Assembly (NCBI GenBank): GCA_044222395.1
Contig: JBGANK010000012.1
Coordinates: 11,350 to 75,349 of the forward strand
DNA from: JAEUMD01 sp044222395
GTDB lineage: Bacteria > Pseudomonadota > Alphaproteobacteria > Rhizobiales > Hyphomicrobiaceae
DNA length: 64,000 nucleotides
Direction: 5' to 3'
Under the pieces are notes generated by a model. It was not told where the DNA came from, did not search any database, and worked only from the letters and a program-made list of their open reading frames with translations. Shown here one piece after another: positions 9,612 through 18,433 of the stretch (positions are counted from its first letter, which is position 1; each line of letters opens with the position of its first letter). Made by a program: the position numbers and the translations under genes.

Positions 9612-10640
9612 TCAGGCCTTCGCTTTGCCCTGCTTGCGACTGCCGAGCCGCGGTGGCAGCAATCGCCGCTTCTTCTTCTCAGGCGGCGGCAGCGCGACAG
9701 GCTCCTCGCTGGCATCGACGATTGCCAGCGTTTCGCTGCCCAAGACCCGCTGCAGCTGTGCCTTGAGCTTCTCCTTCACTGGCGCCGCCGCGGCCAGGAT
9801 TTCCTCCACCTTGAGGAAGTCGAGCGTCTGGAAATGGCTGGTGCCGCCTTCGATCAGGATATCCGGTCGGCACGACTTCAGCTTCTCGCGCACGATCGTT
9901 CGCTCGAAGATGAAGGGGCTCGAGAACAGCACCTGGAATGCGGACGGGTGGTTGCGGTCTCCCGAGGGCACCGGCGCGCCGGTCACGTCAACGGCGACGA
10001 TGATGTCGGCTTCGCCCGTGATGAGGTCGAACGGCAGCGGATTGGCGAGCCCGCCGTCGATCATCGCCGCGCCGTCTATGACGATCGGTTCGAACACGAC
10101 CGGCAGCGCGATGCTGGCAGCCACCGCGCGCCGCAACGGGCCGGACGAAAACACCACCGCGCTCTGCTCGTAGAAGTCGGTGGCGACGATCTTCAATGGG
10201 ATTTTCAGATCCTTGAAGTCGCGCGCCGTGCGAGGCGGCAGGACGATGTCGAGCAGCGCATGCGGGTCGAGCAGCGCGGCGCGGGCATTGAAGAAGCCTA
10301 GAACCTTGTTGACGGCTTGCGAGCGCGCCGAGAACAATTCGCGCACCAGGCTGAAACGCTGCGTCAGCACATCGACGGTATGCGCGCGGATCTCGCGGCC
10401 CGACAGCCCCGAGGCATAGCCCGCACCCATCATGGCACCGATCGAGGTGCCGGCGATGATGTCGGGCTTGATGCCAAGCTCGTCGAAAGCTTCCAGCACC
10501 GGGATGTGGGCAAGCCCGCGCGCTCCACCGCCACCGAGCGCCAGTCCGATGCGCGGCCGTTTCCCTGGCGGCTGCCCGGGGACCTCGCTCTCGGCCGGCT
10601 TCGACGGTGCCATTGCTTTGGAACGAGTTCGGCCGGCCAT
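9612..10640 (-). CDS. Patatin-like phospholipase (RssA family)
   Basis: Predicted acyl hydrolase with a Ser-Asp dyad, 342 aa. The oxyanion loop GGGGARGLAH lies near residue 38, the nucleophile elbow GTSIG near 66, and the catalytic Asp in DGGLANP near 198. No secretion signal is evident, so it is probably cytosolic or membrane-associated. ATG 10640 is preferred because GGAG lies eight bases upstream; the frame is open to 10685. The gene is 130 bp downstream of purD on the same strand. The in vivo lipid substrate is unknown. Confidence 0.83.
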   Translation of the reverse strand: MAGRTRSKAMAPSKPAESEVPGQPPGKRPRIGLALGGGGARGLAHIPVLEAFDELGIKPDIIAGTSIGAMMGAGYASGLSGREIRAHTVDVLTQRFSLVRELFSARSQAVNKVLGFFNARAALLDPHALLDIVLPPRTARDFKDLKIPLKIVATDFYEQSAVVFSSGPLRRAVAASIALPVVFEPIVIDGAAMIDGGLANPLPFDLITGEADIIVAVDVTGAPVPSGDRNHPSAFQVLFSSPFIFERTIVREKLKSCRPDILIEGGTSHFQTLDFLKVEEILAAAAPVKEKLKAQLQRVLGSETLAIVDASEEPVALPPPEKKKRRLLPPRLGSRKQGKAKA

Positions 10641-10770
10641 CGCGCGAGCTCCAGAATGAATACGGTTCAGTATGGCATAAGGCATATCAGGGGCGACAGT
10701 GGCGGAAAGCTCCTGATCATCCCGTTAACATGGCCCGTCTGCCGGCCCGAAACCAGCCGCACGCCCTGAC

Positions 10771-12054
10771 TTAGCCGCCACGCTTCTCCCGTGCCACCGC
10801 CCGCCAGCCGATGTCACGGCGGCAGAAACCGGCCGGCCAGTCGATGGCATCGACCGCGCGATAGGCCTTCGCCTGCGCCTCCGCCACGCTTGCTCCGCGC
10901 GCCGTGACGTTCAGCACCCGGCCACCGTTGGCCAGTATGCGCTTGCCGTCCGCCTTGGTGCCGGCGTGAAAGATCTGAACGTCATCGGCAGCGCTGGCCC
11001 GTTCGAGCCCACCGATCTCGGTGCCCTTCTCTGGCGTACCGGGATACCCCTTCGCCGCCATCACCACCGTCAGCACCGCGCCGTCGTGCCAGTCCAGCCG
11101 AACGTCGCCGAGCGTACCGTCCGCGGTTGCGAGCAATGCCGGAACGAGATCGGATTTCAGCGCCATCATCAGCACCTGGCATTCCGGGTCGCCGAACCGC
11201 ACGTTGTATTCGATGAGCTGCGGACCATCCTTCGTGATCATCAGTCCGGCAAACAGCACGCCCTTGAATGGCGTACCGCGTTTCGCCAAGCCGGCAAGCG
11301 TCGGCCGGATGATCTCATTCATCGTCCGCTGCATCATCTCGTTCGTCATCACCGGAGCCGGCGTGTAGGCCCCCATGCCGCCGGTATTGGGCCCGGTATC
11401 GCCATCGCCAACCCGCTTGTGATCCTGTGCCGCGCCGAACGCGATCGCGTTGTTGCCATCCGCCAGCGCGAAGAAGCTTGCCTCCTCGCCGTCGAGATAG
11501 GCTTCGATGACGACCTCCGAACCCGCTGCTCCGAACGCTCCTTCGAAGCAGGCGTCGATGGCAGCCTCCGCTTCGGCCGATGTCGTGGCAATGACGACGC
11601 CCTTGCCGGCCGCAAGACCGTCCGCCTTGATCACGATCGGCAGGTCCTTTCCGGCGAGATAGGTCTTTGCCGATGTCGAATCCTTGAAGCGGCCATAGGC
11701 GCCGGTCGGAATGCCGAACTCCGCGCACAGATCCTTGGTGAAACCCTTCGAGCCCTCCAGTTGCGCTGCTGCCTTCGACGGTCCGAAATGCCGGATGCCC
11801 GCACGTTCGAGATCATCGGCAAGCCCGGCCACCAGCGGTGCCTCCGGCCCGATCACTACGAAGCCGATATCATGCGAGCGACAGAACGCGACCACCGCAG
11901 CATGGTCGGAGGGATCGACCTCGATGCAAGTCGCGACCGCTGCGATGCCCGGATTTCCAGGTGCCGCGTAAAGCTTGCCGGCCAGCGGGCTCTGCGCCAT
12001 CCGCCACGCCAGAGCGTGCTCGCGTCCGCCCGCGCCGATAATGAGGATGTTCAT
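10771..12054 (-). CDS. purD: Phosphoribosylamine-glycine ligase PurD
   Basis: Second step of purine synthesis: ATP-dependent joining of glycine to 5-phosphoribosylamine (GARS). The 427-aa ATP-grasp protein begins with NILIIGAGGREHALAW, has the ATP-grasp region around VIKADGLAAGKGV near residue 140, and the C-terminal GAR domain signature TGGMGAYTPAP and RFGDPECQVL. Length is typical. The gene is divergent from xseA across about 100 bp, which should hold both promoters. Confidence 0.96.
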   Translation of the reverse strand: MNILIIGAGGREHALAWRMAQSPLAGKLYAAPGNPGIAAVATCIEVDPSDHAAVVAFCRSHDIGFVVIGPEAPLVAGLADDLERAGIRHFGPSKAAAQLEGSKGFTKDLCAEFGIPTGAYGRFKDSTSAKTYLAGKDLPIVIKADGLAAGKGVVIATTSAEAEAAIDACFEGAFGAAGSEVVIEAYLDGEEASFFALADGNNAIAFGAAQDHKRVGDGDTGPNTGGMGAYTPAPVMTNEMMQRTMNEIIRPTLAGLAKRGTPFKGVLFAGLMITKDGPQLIEYNVRFGDPECQVLMMALKSDLVPALLATADGTLGDVRLDWHDGAVLTVVMAAKGYPGTPEKGTEIGGLERASAADDVQIFHAGTKADGKRILANGGRVLNVTARGASVAEAQAKAYRAVDAIDWPAGFCRRDIGWRAVAREKRGG

Positions 12055-12158
12055 GAAATCGCTCGCGTTTTTTTGCGTTGATGGGGCCTGGCGCAGGGCT
12101 CATTGGCGCCGCGGGTGATGTATCATCGAACCGGCCGCGGCTGGAAGCAGGAGGTTGG

Positions 12159-13727
12159 ATGCCCACAGATAACGACCGGGAAATGCTGTCTGCCCGCCCG
12201 CAGACCGGTCAGAACACCCCGGAGTTCTCCGTCTCCGAGCTGGCCGGCGCCATCAAGCGCGCGGTCGAGGACGGTTTTGGCCACGTGCGCCTGCGCGGCG
12301 AGATTTCCGGCTATCGCGGCCCGCACGCCTCCGGCCACAGCTATTTCGCCATCAAGGACGACAAGGCCAAGATCGAGGCCGTCATCTGGCGCGGGTCTCT
12401 CTCCAAGATGCGCGTCAAGCCCGAGGAGGGCATGGAGGTCGTCGTCGAGGGCCGCGTCACCACCTATCCCAACTCCTCCAAGTACCAGATCGTCATCGAG
12501 CGCCTCGAGCCAGCAGGCGTCGGCGCCCTGATGGCGCTCCTCGAGCAGCGCAAGCGCAAGTTCGCGGCCGAGGGACTGTTCGACGAGGATCGCAAGCGCA
12601 CACTGCCATTCTTACCGCGCGTTATCGGCATCATCACCTCGCCGACCGGCGCCGTCATTCGCGACATGCTGGCCGGCTTTGCCGAGCGTTTTCCGGCCCA
12701 TGTCATCGTCTGGCCGGTGCGCGTGCAGGGCGAAGGCAGTGCCGCCGAGGTCGCCGCCGGTATTCGCGGTTTCAACGCCATAGGTAAGGGCGGCCCGGTG
12801 CCGCGTCCCGACGTGCTGATCGTTGCGCGCGGCGGCGGCAGTCTGGAGGATCTGTGGAGCTTCAACGAGGAAATCGTTGTGCGTGCCGCTGCCGATAGCG
12901 ACATCCCCTTGATCTCGGCGGTCGGCCACGAAACCGATTGGACGCTGATCGATCTGGTCGCGGATGCCCGCGCGCCGACGCCGACCAAGGCCGCGGAATG
13001 GGCCGTGCCGAAGTTTTCCGAGCTGGCCGAGCAGACGCAGAAGCTCGGCCTGCGCCGCGACGTTGCCCTGCGCCGGCTGATCGAGCAGGCACGCGCGCAT
13101 TGGCGTGCGGCGGCCCGTGGTTTGCCGCGCCGCGAGGATATTCTCGCCCTGCCGCGCCAGCGCTTCGATGCGGTGGAGCGGCGTCTCGGTCGTGCGTTGA
13201 TCGCCAACACGCGCGCTCACTATTTGCGCCATACCCGCATCGCCAGCCGTCTGACGCCGCGCCTCGTCCTGGCGCGCTTGGAGCGCACGCATGACCGTCT
13301 GGAAACCTATTCGTTGCGGGCCGCGCGCGCCTTCGCTGCAAGTGTAGCGACCCGCCGCGGCAAGCTCGACGGATTGGCCAAGCTCGCCGGGAGCCTGAGC
13401 TATCAAAGCGTGCTGCAGCGTGGCTTCGCCCTCGTTCGCGACGAGCGTGGCACCATGGTGCGCCGCGCTCATGTCATACACGCGGGCCAGGGCCTGGACA
13501 TCGAATTCGCCGACGGCCGCATCGGCGTGACCGCCGGGACGGCGAACCCGTCTCCATCGCGGCCGGGAGGCACCACCGGCGGCCACACGCCCGGCGCCGT
13601 GCCGAGCAGGGCAAGCTCTGATACCCGATCGACGTCAAGGGCAGCCGAGCCCGCAGCACTGTCGGGGGAGGCGGCGGCGCGGCCGCCGCGGCGTCACCGT
13701 GACAGCGGCCAGGGCTCGCTCTTCTGA
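12159..13727 (+). CDS. xseA: Exodeoxyribonuclease VII large subunit
   Basis: Catalytic subunit of ExoVII, which degrades single-stranded DNA to oligonucleotides in repair and recombination. The 522-aa product has the N-terminal OB-fold (FSVSELAGAIKRAVEDGFGHVRLRGEISG), the nuclease core (GIITSPTGAVIRDML, ARGGGSLEDLW, SAVGHETDWTL) and a coiled C-terminal region. The last ~60 residues are low complexity (Pro, Gly, Ser, Arg). ATG 12159 was chosen because AGGAGG lies four bases upstream and the protein begins normally there. The small subunit xseB is not in this window. Confidence 0.95.
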   Translation: MPTDNDREMLSARPQTGQNTPEFSVSELAGAIKRAVEDGFGHVRLRGEISGYRGPHASGHSYFAIKDDKAKIEAVIWRGSLSKMRVKPEEGMEVVVEGRVTTYPNSSKYQIVIERLEPAGVGALMALLEQRKRKFAAEGLFDEDRKRTLPFLPRVIGIITSPTGAVIRDMLAGFAERFPAHVIVWPVRVQGEGSAAEVAAGIRGFNAIGKGGPVPRPDVLIVARGGGSLEDLWSFNEEIVVRAAADSDIPLISAVGHETDWTLIDLVADARAPTPTKAAEWAVPKFSELAEQTQKLGLRRDVALRRLIEQARAHWRAAARGLPRREDILALPRQRFDAVERRLGRALIANTRAHYLRHTRIASRLTPRLVLARLERTHDRLETYSLRAARAFAASVATRRGKLDGLAKLAGSLSYQSVLQRGFALVRDERGTMVRRAHVIHAGQGLDIEFADGRIGVTAGTANPSPSRPGGTTGGHTPGAVPSRASSDTRSTSRAAEPAALSGEAAARPPRRHRDSGQGSLF

Positions 13728-13867
13728 CCACTGTACCGCCTTTGTGTGTTGCTTCCGGGCACTTGGCCAAGTGCGGTGTGAGCACCACATCAACTTTGGT
13801 GTTTGCCCTTTTGAGGTCTTTGTGAGGGGCGGGCGGCGCTTTCGTTTGCGGCGGGCGCGACATTGCG

Positions 13868-13995
13868 CTAGAGCCTGATCGCCTGAGCTGGAACCACTTC
13901 AGGTTCCAGCGACGGCGTGAATCAGACTCTCAAACAAGGGCTTAGAGCAGGCCAAATCGGCCAACTTGGATCAACCAAGATTGAACATGCTCTAG
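13868..13995. repeat. 128-bp palindromic composite element, copy A
   Basis: Intergenic element bounded by the inverted repeat CTAGAGC / GCTCTAG. It holds an inner hairpin (CTGGAACC / GGTTCCAG, 13888-13909), a conserved stretch ACTCTCAAACAA-GGCTTA, and a 48-bp hairpin module from 13945 (GAGCAGG) to 13992 (CATGCTC). It matches copy B at 26614 along its whole 128-bp length and lies just upstream of the DUF2093 gene. Structure and phylogenetic context resemble the RIME-type mosaic elements of Rhizobiales. It fills most of the 300-bp gap between xseA and the DUF2093 gene. Confidence 0.85.
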
Positions 13996-14027
13996 TTCCA
14001 CGAATGGAAGACGGGTCCGGGCTCACG

Positions 14028-14249
14028 ATGAATCGCTTCGACAAGATTTTCGGCATCAAGGGCGAGGCCAAGGTGCGCTACCTCGATGGCGAGTTCCAGG
14101 TCATCGAGCAGGGCGATTTCGTGCGTTGCGCAGTGACAGGTCAGACCATTCCGCTCGCAGAATTGAAGTACTGGAGCGTCGAGCTTCAGGAGGCCTACGC
14201 CACCGCTGAAATCTCCTTCAACCGCTACAAGAGCCTGCGCCGCCCCTGA
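14028..14249 (+). CDS. DUF2093 domain protein
   Basis: Short conserved alphaproteobacterial protein of 73 aa. The DUF2093 pattern is visible: RYLDGEFQVIEQGDFVRC, then AVTGQTIPL and LKYWSVELQEAY. The function is unknown. It converges on lpxK, whose stop is 21 bp away; this neighbourhood is common in Hyphomicrobiales. ATG 14028 matches the family N-terminus (MNRFDKIFG); ATG 14004 would add eight residues. A repeat element ends 32 bp upstream. Confidence 0.82.
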   Translation: MNRFDKIFGIKGEAKVRYLDGEFQVIEQGDFVRCAVTGQTIPLAELKYWSVELQEAYATAEISFNRYKSLRRP

Positions 14250-14270
14250 TCGTGACGCTGCGCCTCGGCC

Positions 14271-15362
14271 TCAGCCACTGCGCGCGCGATCGCCCCCAGT
14301 TGCAAACGCCGCTTGCAGCAGCGCATCGCATCGCTCGCCGTCCCTAGAATCGAGAACGAGCCGAATGGGCAGCGCCCGCGCCAATTGGGCAAGACGTGTG
14401 GCAGCAGCACCGGCCCCTTCGAGCCGCACCAGATCCTTCTCCGTCGTGACGAGCTGGGCGCCGGCCTGCTCGGCCCGCGAAAGCAGATGTTCTGCATCGC
14501 GCTCGCTGAAGGCGTGGTGATCCTTGAACGCGAAGCGCTCGACGATCCTGCCGCCGCATCGCTCCACCATCTGAAAGAAGCGCTGCGGATTGGCGATGCC
14601 GGCAAAGGCAATAAGCGGCCGCGCGCCAAGCCAGTCGAGAACGCCGTCGGGTTGTGTGCGTGCCGCCAACACCGGCCCGTGAAACTCGTTCCGCAGCCTC
14701 TCCAGCCACGAGCCCTCTCTTGACGCCGACAAGCTTTCGTTGCCGCTGTCGGCTGCTGCATCCGGCATCGGATCGTTGACCAGAATGGCGTCGGCAAGTC
14801 CGAGCTGAACCTCGATCGGCGCGCGCAGCGGCCCTGCCGGTATTACCAGACCGTTGCCGAGCCCGCGTTTCGCATCGACGATGGCGATCGACAGGTCCTT
14901 CGCGAGTTGCGGGTTCTGCAGTCCGTCGTCCATGACGATGACGGTCGGCGCAACCGCGGACTGTTCGATCGCGATCGCACCGGCACGACGGTCGCGCGCG
15001 ATCAGCGTCGGCGCGATGCGCTGGAGCAGCAGCGGCTCGTCGCCGACCTCGGCTGCCGTGTCGCGACCGCCGTCAACCCAGTGCGGACCCTGCGTGCGCC
15101 CGCCATAGCCGCGCGACAGGATCGCCGGCCGCTCGCCCATGTCCTGCAGCCGCTGCACGATATGCATGGTGAAGGGCGTCTTGCCGGTGCCACCCGCCGT
15201 GAAATTTCCCACGCAAATGACCGGCAGGCGCGAGCGGTAGCGCGGGGTGTTGGTCAGCCGCGCCTTGGCCCGCCACCCGTAGAGGCTCGCTAGCGGACGC
15301 AGCAGGCGCGCCATCGCCGTGTCGGCCGGTCCGTACCACCAGGATGGCTCATCAAGAGGCAC
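14271..15362 (-). CDS. lpxK: Tetraacyldisaccharide 4'-kinase LpxK
   Basis: Phosphorylates the lipid A disaccharide precursor at the 4' position to form lipid IVA, at the cytoplasmic face of the inner membrane. The 363-aa product shows the family N-terminus (EPSWWYGP), a Walker A loop GGTGKTP near residue 58 and the downstream ILSRGYGG and MDDGLQNP motifs. The start codon is GTG at 15362, overlapping the end of the upstream waaA fusion gene by 11 bp, so the two are translationally coupled. Confidence 0.93.
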   Translation of the reverse strand: MPLDEPSWWYGPADTAMARLLRPLASLYGWRAKARLTNTPRYRSRLPVICVGNFTAGGTGKTPFTMHIVQRLQDMGERPAILSRGYGGRTQGPHWVDGGRDTAAEVGDEPLLLQRIAPTLIARDRRAGAIAIEQSAVAPTVIVMDDGLQNPQLAKDLSIAIVDAKRGLGNGLVIPAGPLRAPIEVQLGLADAILVNDPMPDAAADSGNESLSASREGSWLERLRNEFHGPVLAARTQPDGVLDWLGARPLIAFAGIANPQRFFQMVERCGGRIVERFAFKDHHAFSERDAEHLLSRAEQAGAQLVTTEKDLVRLEGAGAAATRLAQLARALPIRLVLDSRDGERCDALLQAAFATGGDRARSG

Positions 15363-17382
15363 GGCTCAGCCCGCCGTGCAGTGCCAGCATGTCGAGCACC
15401 GTGCGCGTCGTCAATTCGAGCGCACCCGACAGGCCCGCGAGCGCTGTCTGCGCTCCCTTTTGTGCTCGCGCCAGTTGCGCACCGTCGCTCAACAGCGCAT
15501 CGGCGGCTTTGGCAAGCGTCTCCGAGTCCGTCACGACGCGGGCACCGCCATTCCGGATCAACGCTTCGTAGCTGTCCGTGAAGTTGTGCGTATGAGGTCC
15601 GGTCAGAACCGCCGCGCCGAGCCGCACCGCCTCGATCGGATTCTGCCCGCCGTGCGGAATGAGCGATCCGCCGATGACCGCGATCGGGCACAGCGTGTAG
15701 AACGTGCCCAGTTCGCCGATCGTGTCGGCGACATAGACGTGTGTGCCTTCCGCGGGAACCGCACCTGTGGCGCGACGGCAGGCATTCAATCCCTCGTCCG
15801 CGAGCATGGCTGCGATCGCCGGTCCGCGCTCGGGATGACGCGGCACGATGACGAGCAGCAGGCCCGCATGCTTTGCGGCCAGCAGCTTGTAGGCGGCCAC
15901 CACCTGCTCGTCCTCGCCCGGATGGGTGCTCGCCGCCAGCAGCATCGGCCGAGACCGGACCGCAACCCGCAGCCGCTCGAGTTCTCGCATGTCGACGGGC
16001 GGCGGTGGCGAATCGATCTTCAGGTTGCCGCTTATCACCACATTGCGCGCGCCCAGTAGCGAGAACGATCGCGACAGCCGCTCGTTCTGCGCCAGGATCA
16101 CGGAGAAGCGGCTGAACAGGGCGAGCGCCATCCTGCCATTGCGGCGCCAGCGCTTGAAACTGCGTGCCGACATGCGGGCATTGATCAAAGCCAGCGGGAT
16201 CTTGTGCGCCGACGTTTCGAGGATCAGGTTGGGCCAGATTTCAGATTCTGTGAAAATTGCCAGATCCGGCTTCCAGTGGTCGAGGAAGCGGCGCACGTAG
16301 CGCGGTGTATCGAGCGGCACGAACTGGTGCAGCCCGATCGGTCCGATGCGCTGGGTTGCAAGCTCGGCCGACGTTCGGGTGCCCGTTGTCAGCAGGAATC
16401 GCAAATCCGGCCGCGCCTCGCTCATCTTCGTGATGACGGGCAATGCCGCGTTGGTCTCGCCGATGCTCGCAGCGTGCGCCCACACCAACTGGCCCGTTGG
16501 CCGCGCTGCCGAGGCAATACCGTAGCGCTCGTTGCGACGCGCTGCGACTTCCTTCCCCTGCCGCGCCCGAAGCGCAAGCCAGGCTGGCAGCAGCGGCTCG
16601 ACCACGCGCGTTACGGCGCGATAGGTCTTCAATCGAAAACCTGGTTGCGGCAACGGCACGTCGGGACCCTGGGCCGCAGCAGGGGTTGCGCGCGCCACGT
16701 CTGCCCCGGCAAGCTGATACGCGCGCCGTGTTGCTTGATTGAGCGATCGCTCCAGGTTGCAACGCAGGCTCTCCAGCGTCTCAGGCGTCGCATCGCGCGG
16801 TACAGTGATTGGTGTGCCGCCGACCGCCACCAGCGTCGAGTGCGGCAGGTTGATCGTCATGCGGCTCCAGGTGTTGAGCGACAGGAACCGCGACGTCGCC
16901 ACTGCAACGGGAATAATCGGCCGCCCCGACAGCCGGGCGAGCGTGATGATGCCCTCGCCAGCCCGTCGCGCGGGGCCTGGCGGCACGTCCGCCGTCATGC
17001 AGATCGACGCGCCGTCGGCCAGCGCCTTGACGGCCAGCCTGAGCGCCTGCGCCCCGCCCTTGTCCTTACGCCGCCCGCCGGCGCCGGCGCCACGGATGAG
17101 CTCTGTGCCAAGCTCCGCCAGCGCATTGCCAATCAGCTCCGCGTCGCCATGCCGTGCCACCATCGCCTTGACCGGCGCGTTATGTGTGTTGAGGGTCGAA
17201 ACCATCATGAACTGGCCGTGCCAGAAGGCTATGATGGCCGGGTGTGCGCCATACATCTGGTCGGGCAGGTCAGCGGGCTCGAACAGGCGCGAAGAGGTTC
17301 GCTCCACATGCCGGATGAGCCGCGCGATGGCACGCCCTGTCGATGCTGAAATTTTCAATGATTTCAATGGTGAGCGTGCCAT
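15352..17382 (-). CDS. waaA: DUF374 acyltransferase-like / Kdo transferase WaaA fusion
   Basis: One 676-aa reading frame with two complete modules. Residues 1-225 match DUF374, a lysophospholipid-acyltransferase-like domain (AFWHGQFM near 53, DVPPGPAR near 132). About 25 residues of Pro/Ala linker follow. Residues 250-676 form a full-length 3-deoxy-D-manno-octulosonic acid transferase (WAHAASIGE, TESEIWPNLI, GGSLIPHGGQNPIEA). WaaA adds Kdo to lipid IVA. In relatives the two modules are usually adjacent separate genes. ATG 17382 is the conservative start; a TTG at 17448 would add 22 residues. The gene overlaps lpxK by 11 bp. Confidence 0.88.
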   Translation of the reverse strand: MARSPLKSLKISASTGRAIARLIRHVERTSSRLFEPADLPDQMYGAHPAIIAFWHGQFMMVSTLNTHNAPVKAMVARHGDAELIGNALAELGTELIRGAGAGGRRKDKGGAQALRLAVKALADGASICMTADVPPGPARRAGEGIITLARLSGRPIIPVAVATSRFLSLNTWSRMTINLPHSTLVAVGGTPITVPRDATPETLESLRCNLERSLNQATRRAYQLAGADVARATPAAAQGPDVPLPQPGFRLKTYRAVTRVVEPLLPAWLALRARQGKEVAARRNERYGIASAARPTGQLVWAHAASIGETNAALPVITKMSEARPDLRFLLTTGTRTSAELATQRIGPIGLHQFVPLDTPRYVRRFLDHWKPDLAIFTESEIWPNLILETSAHKIPLALINARMSARSFKRWRRNGRMALALFSRFSVILAQNERLSRSFSLLGARNVVISGNLKIDSPPPPVDMRELERLRVAVRSRPMLLAASTHPGEDEQVVAAYKLLAAKHAGLLLVIVPRHPERGPAIAAMLADEGLNACRRATGAVPAEGTHVYVADTIGELGTFYTLCPIAVIGGSLIPHGGQNPIEAVRLGAAVLTGPHTHNFTDSYEALIRNGGARVVTDSETLAKAADALLSDGAQLARAQKGAQTALAGLSGALELTTRTVLDMLALHGGLSRAS

Positions 17383-17563
17383 GCCGCTGGGGCGCCTCGA
17401 CGGTCTGCCAGGGTAGCTTGGGAGAAGGCGGTTGAATGCCTTGCGCAAGGTTCCTATAGCGCTTAATTAGCGAAAGCAATGAACTCGCGCACGTCCGTTG
17501 TCCATTGCGGTGGACGGCTTTCGCATCGAAGATCGCGGCGTAGTGTTGGCTGGATAGGGGTTG

Positions 17564-18301
17564 ATGGCAACGCTCTTGAAGCAGTCACGCCGGGCGGTGC
17601 GGCGGCGGACAGATCGGCTGCGACAATTGCTTGTCGAGCGGACGCCCGGCTGGGCACGCAAGCGTTTCGGCAGGCCCGCGGCTTATGCCGAGCTGATGTT
17701 TGTCGATCACGGCCTGTTTCGCGTGCTCTATCTTAACCGCCACCGCCTATCGCGCAACGCTTGGCGGGCGGCTCAGCCAGCCCCGCGTGACATCCGCCGC
17801 TTCGCCAAGGAGGGTGTACGCACGATCGTCAATCTGCGCGGCCCACGCGACTGCTCGAGCTATGCGCTGGAGCAGGAGGCGTGTGACCGTCACGGGCTGC
17901 ACCTCGTCAACTATCAGGTACGCTCGCGCGCCGCTCCGACCGTCGAGGAGATCAAGGGCGCTGCCGCGCTGTTCGACAAGGTTGAATATCCGATCGTCAT
18001 GCACTGCAAGTCGGGCGCCGATCGCGCCGGCCTGATGAGCGTTCTCTACATGCATTTCAAGGAGGGGATGCCGATCGCCGAGGCCAAGCGCCAGCTGTCG
18101 ATCCGCTTCGGCCATTTCCGCCAGGCCGACACCGGCGTCCTCGATCACTTTTTCGATCGCTACTTGGCCGACAACGTGCGCCGGCCGATGCCGTTCATGC
18201 AATGGGTGGAGACCGCCTATGATCCCGACGAGGTCAAAGCGAGCTTCCACGCCAAGGGTTGGGCCAACCGCCTCGTCAATTCGATCCTGCGGCGCGAATA
18301 G
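17564..18301 (+). CDS. Protein tyrosine phosphatase-like protein
   Basis: The 245-aa product carries the cysteine phosphatase P-loop CKSGADRAG (Cx5R) near residue 149, with upstream features of dual-specificity phosphatases (FAKEGVRTIVNLRGPRD). The substrate is unknown. It could act on phosphotyrosine, a lipid phosphate or a sugar phosphate; its position divergent to the DUF374-waaA gene makes an envelope role possible, but that is inference. ATG 17564 was chosen, with AGGGG just upstream; TTG 17561 is an alternative. A palindromic repeat begins at the last base of the stop codon. Confidence 0.72.
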   Translation: MATLLKQSRRAVRRRTDRLRQLLVERTPGWARKRFGRPAAYAELMFVDHGLFRVLYLNRHRLSRNAWRAAQPAPRDIRRFAKEGVRTIVNLRGPRDCSSYALEQEACDRHGLHLVNYQVRSRAAPTVEEIKGAAALFDKVEYPIVMHCKSGADRAGLMSVLYMHFKEGMPIAEAKRQLSIRFGHFRQADTGVLDHFFDRYLADNVRRPMPFMQWVETAYDPDEVKASFHAKGWANRLVNSILRRE

Positions 18302-18348
18302 AGCATGTTTAGCTGAAGTGTGCGCCGTTCAGCGTGAAAAGCATGCTC
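18301..18348. repeat. 48-bp palindromic module, copy C
   Basis: Module beginning GAGCATG (18301-18307) and ending CATGCTC (18342-18348), with a second inner pairing GCTGAA (18312-18317) / TTCAGC (18328-18333). Its 48-bp length equals that of the modules at 13945, 20701 and 26691. It abuts the stop codon of the phosphatase gene and lies between that gene and the convergent exporter gene, where it could also act as a transcription terminator. Confidence 0.75.
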
Positions 18349-18433
18349 AAATAAAGAGATGGAGTGCGATCGCGTCTCGATCATAGGCGAACAAGCTCTA
18401 AGTGAATCGCGAGTAGTCCGATCGATCGCTGCC

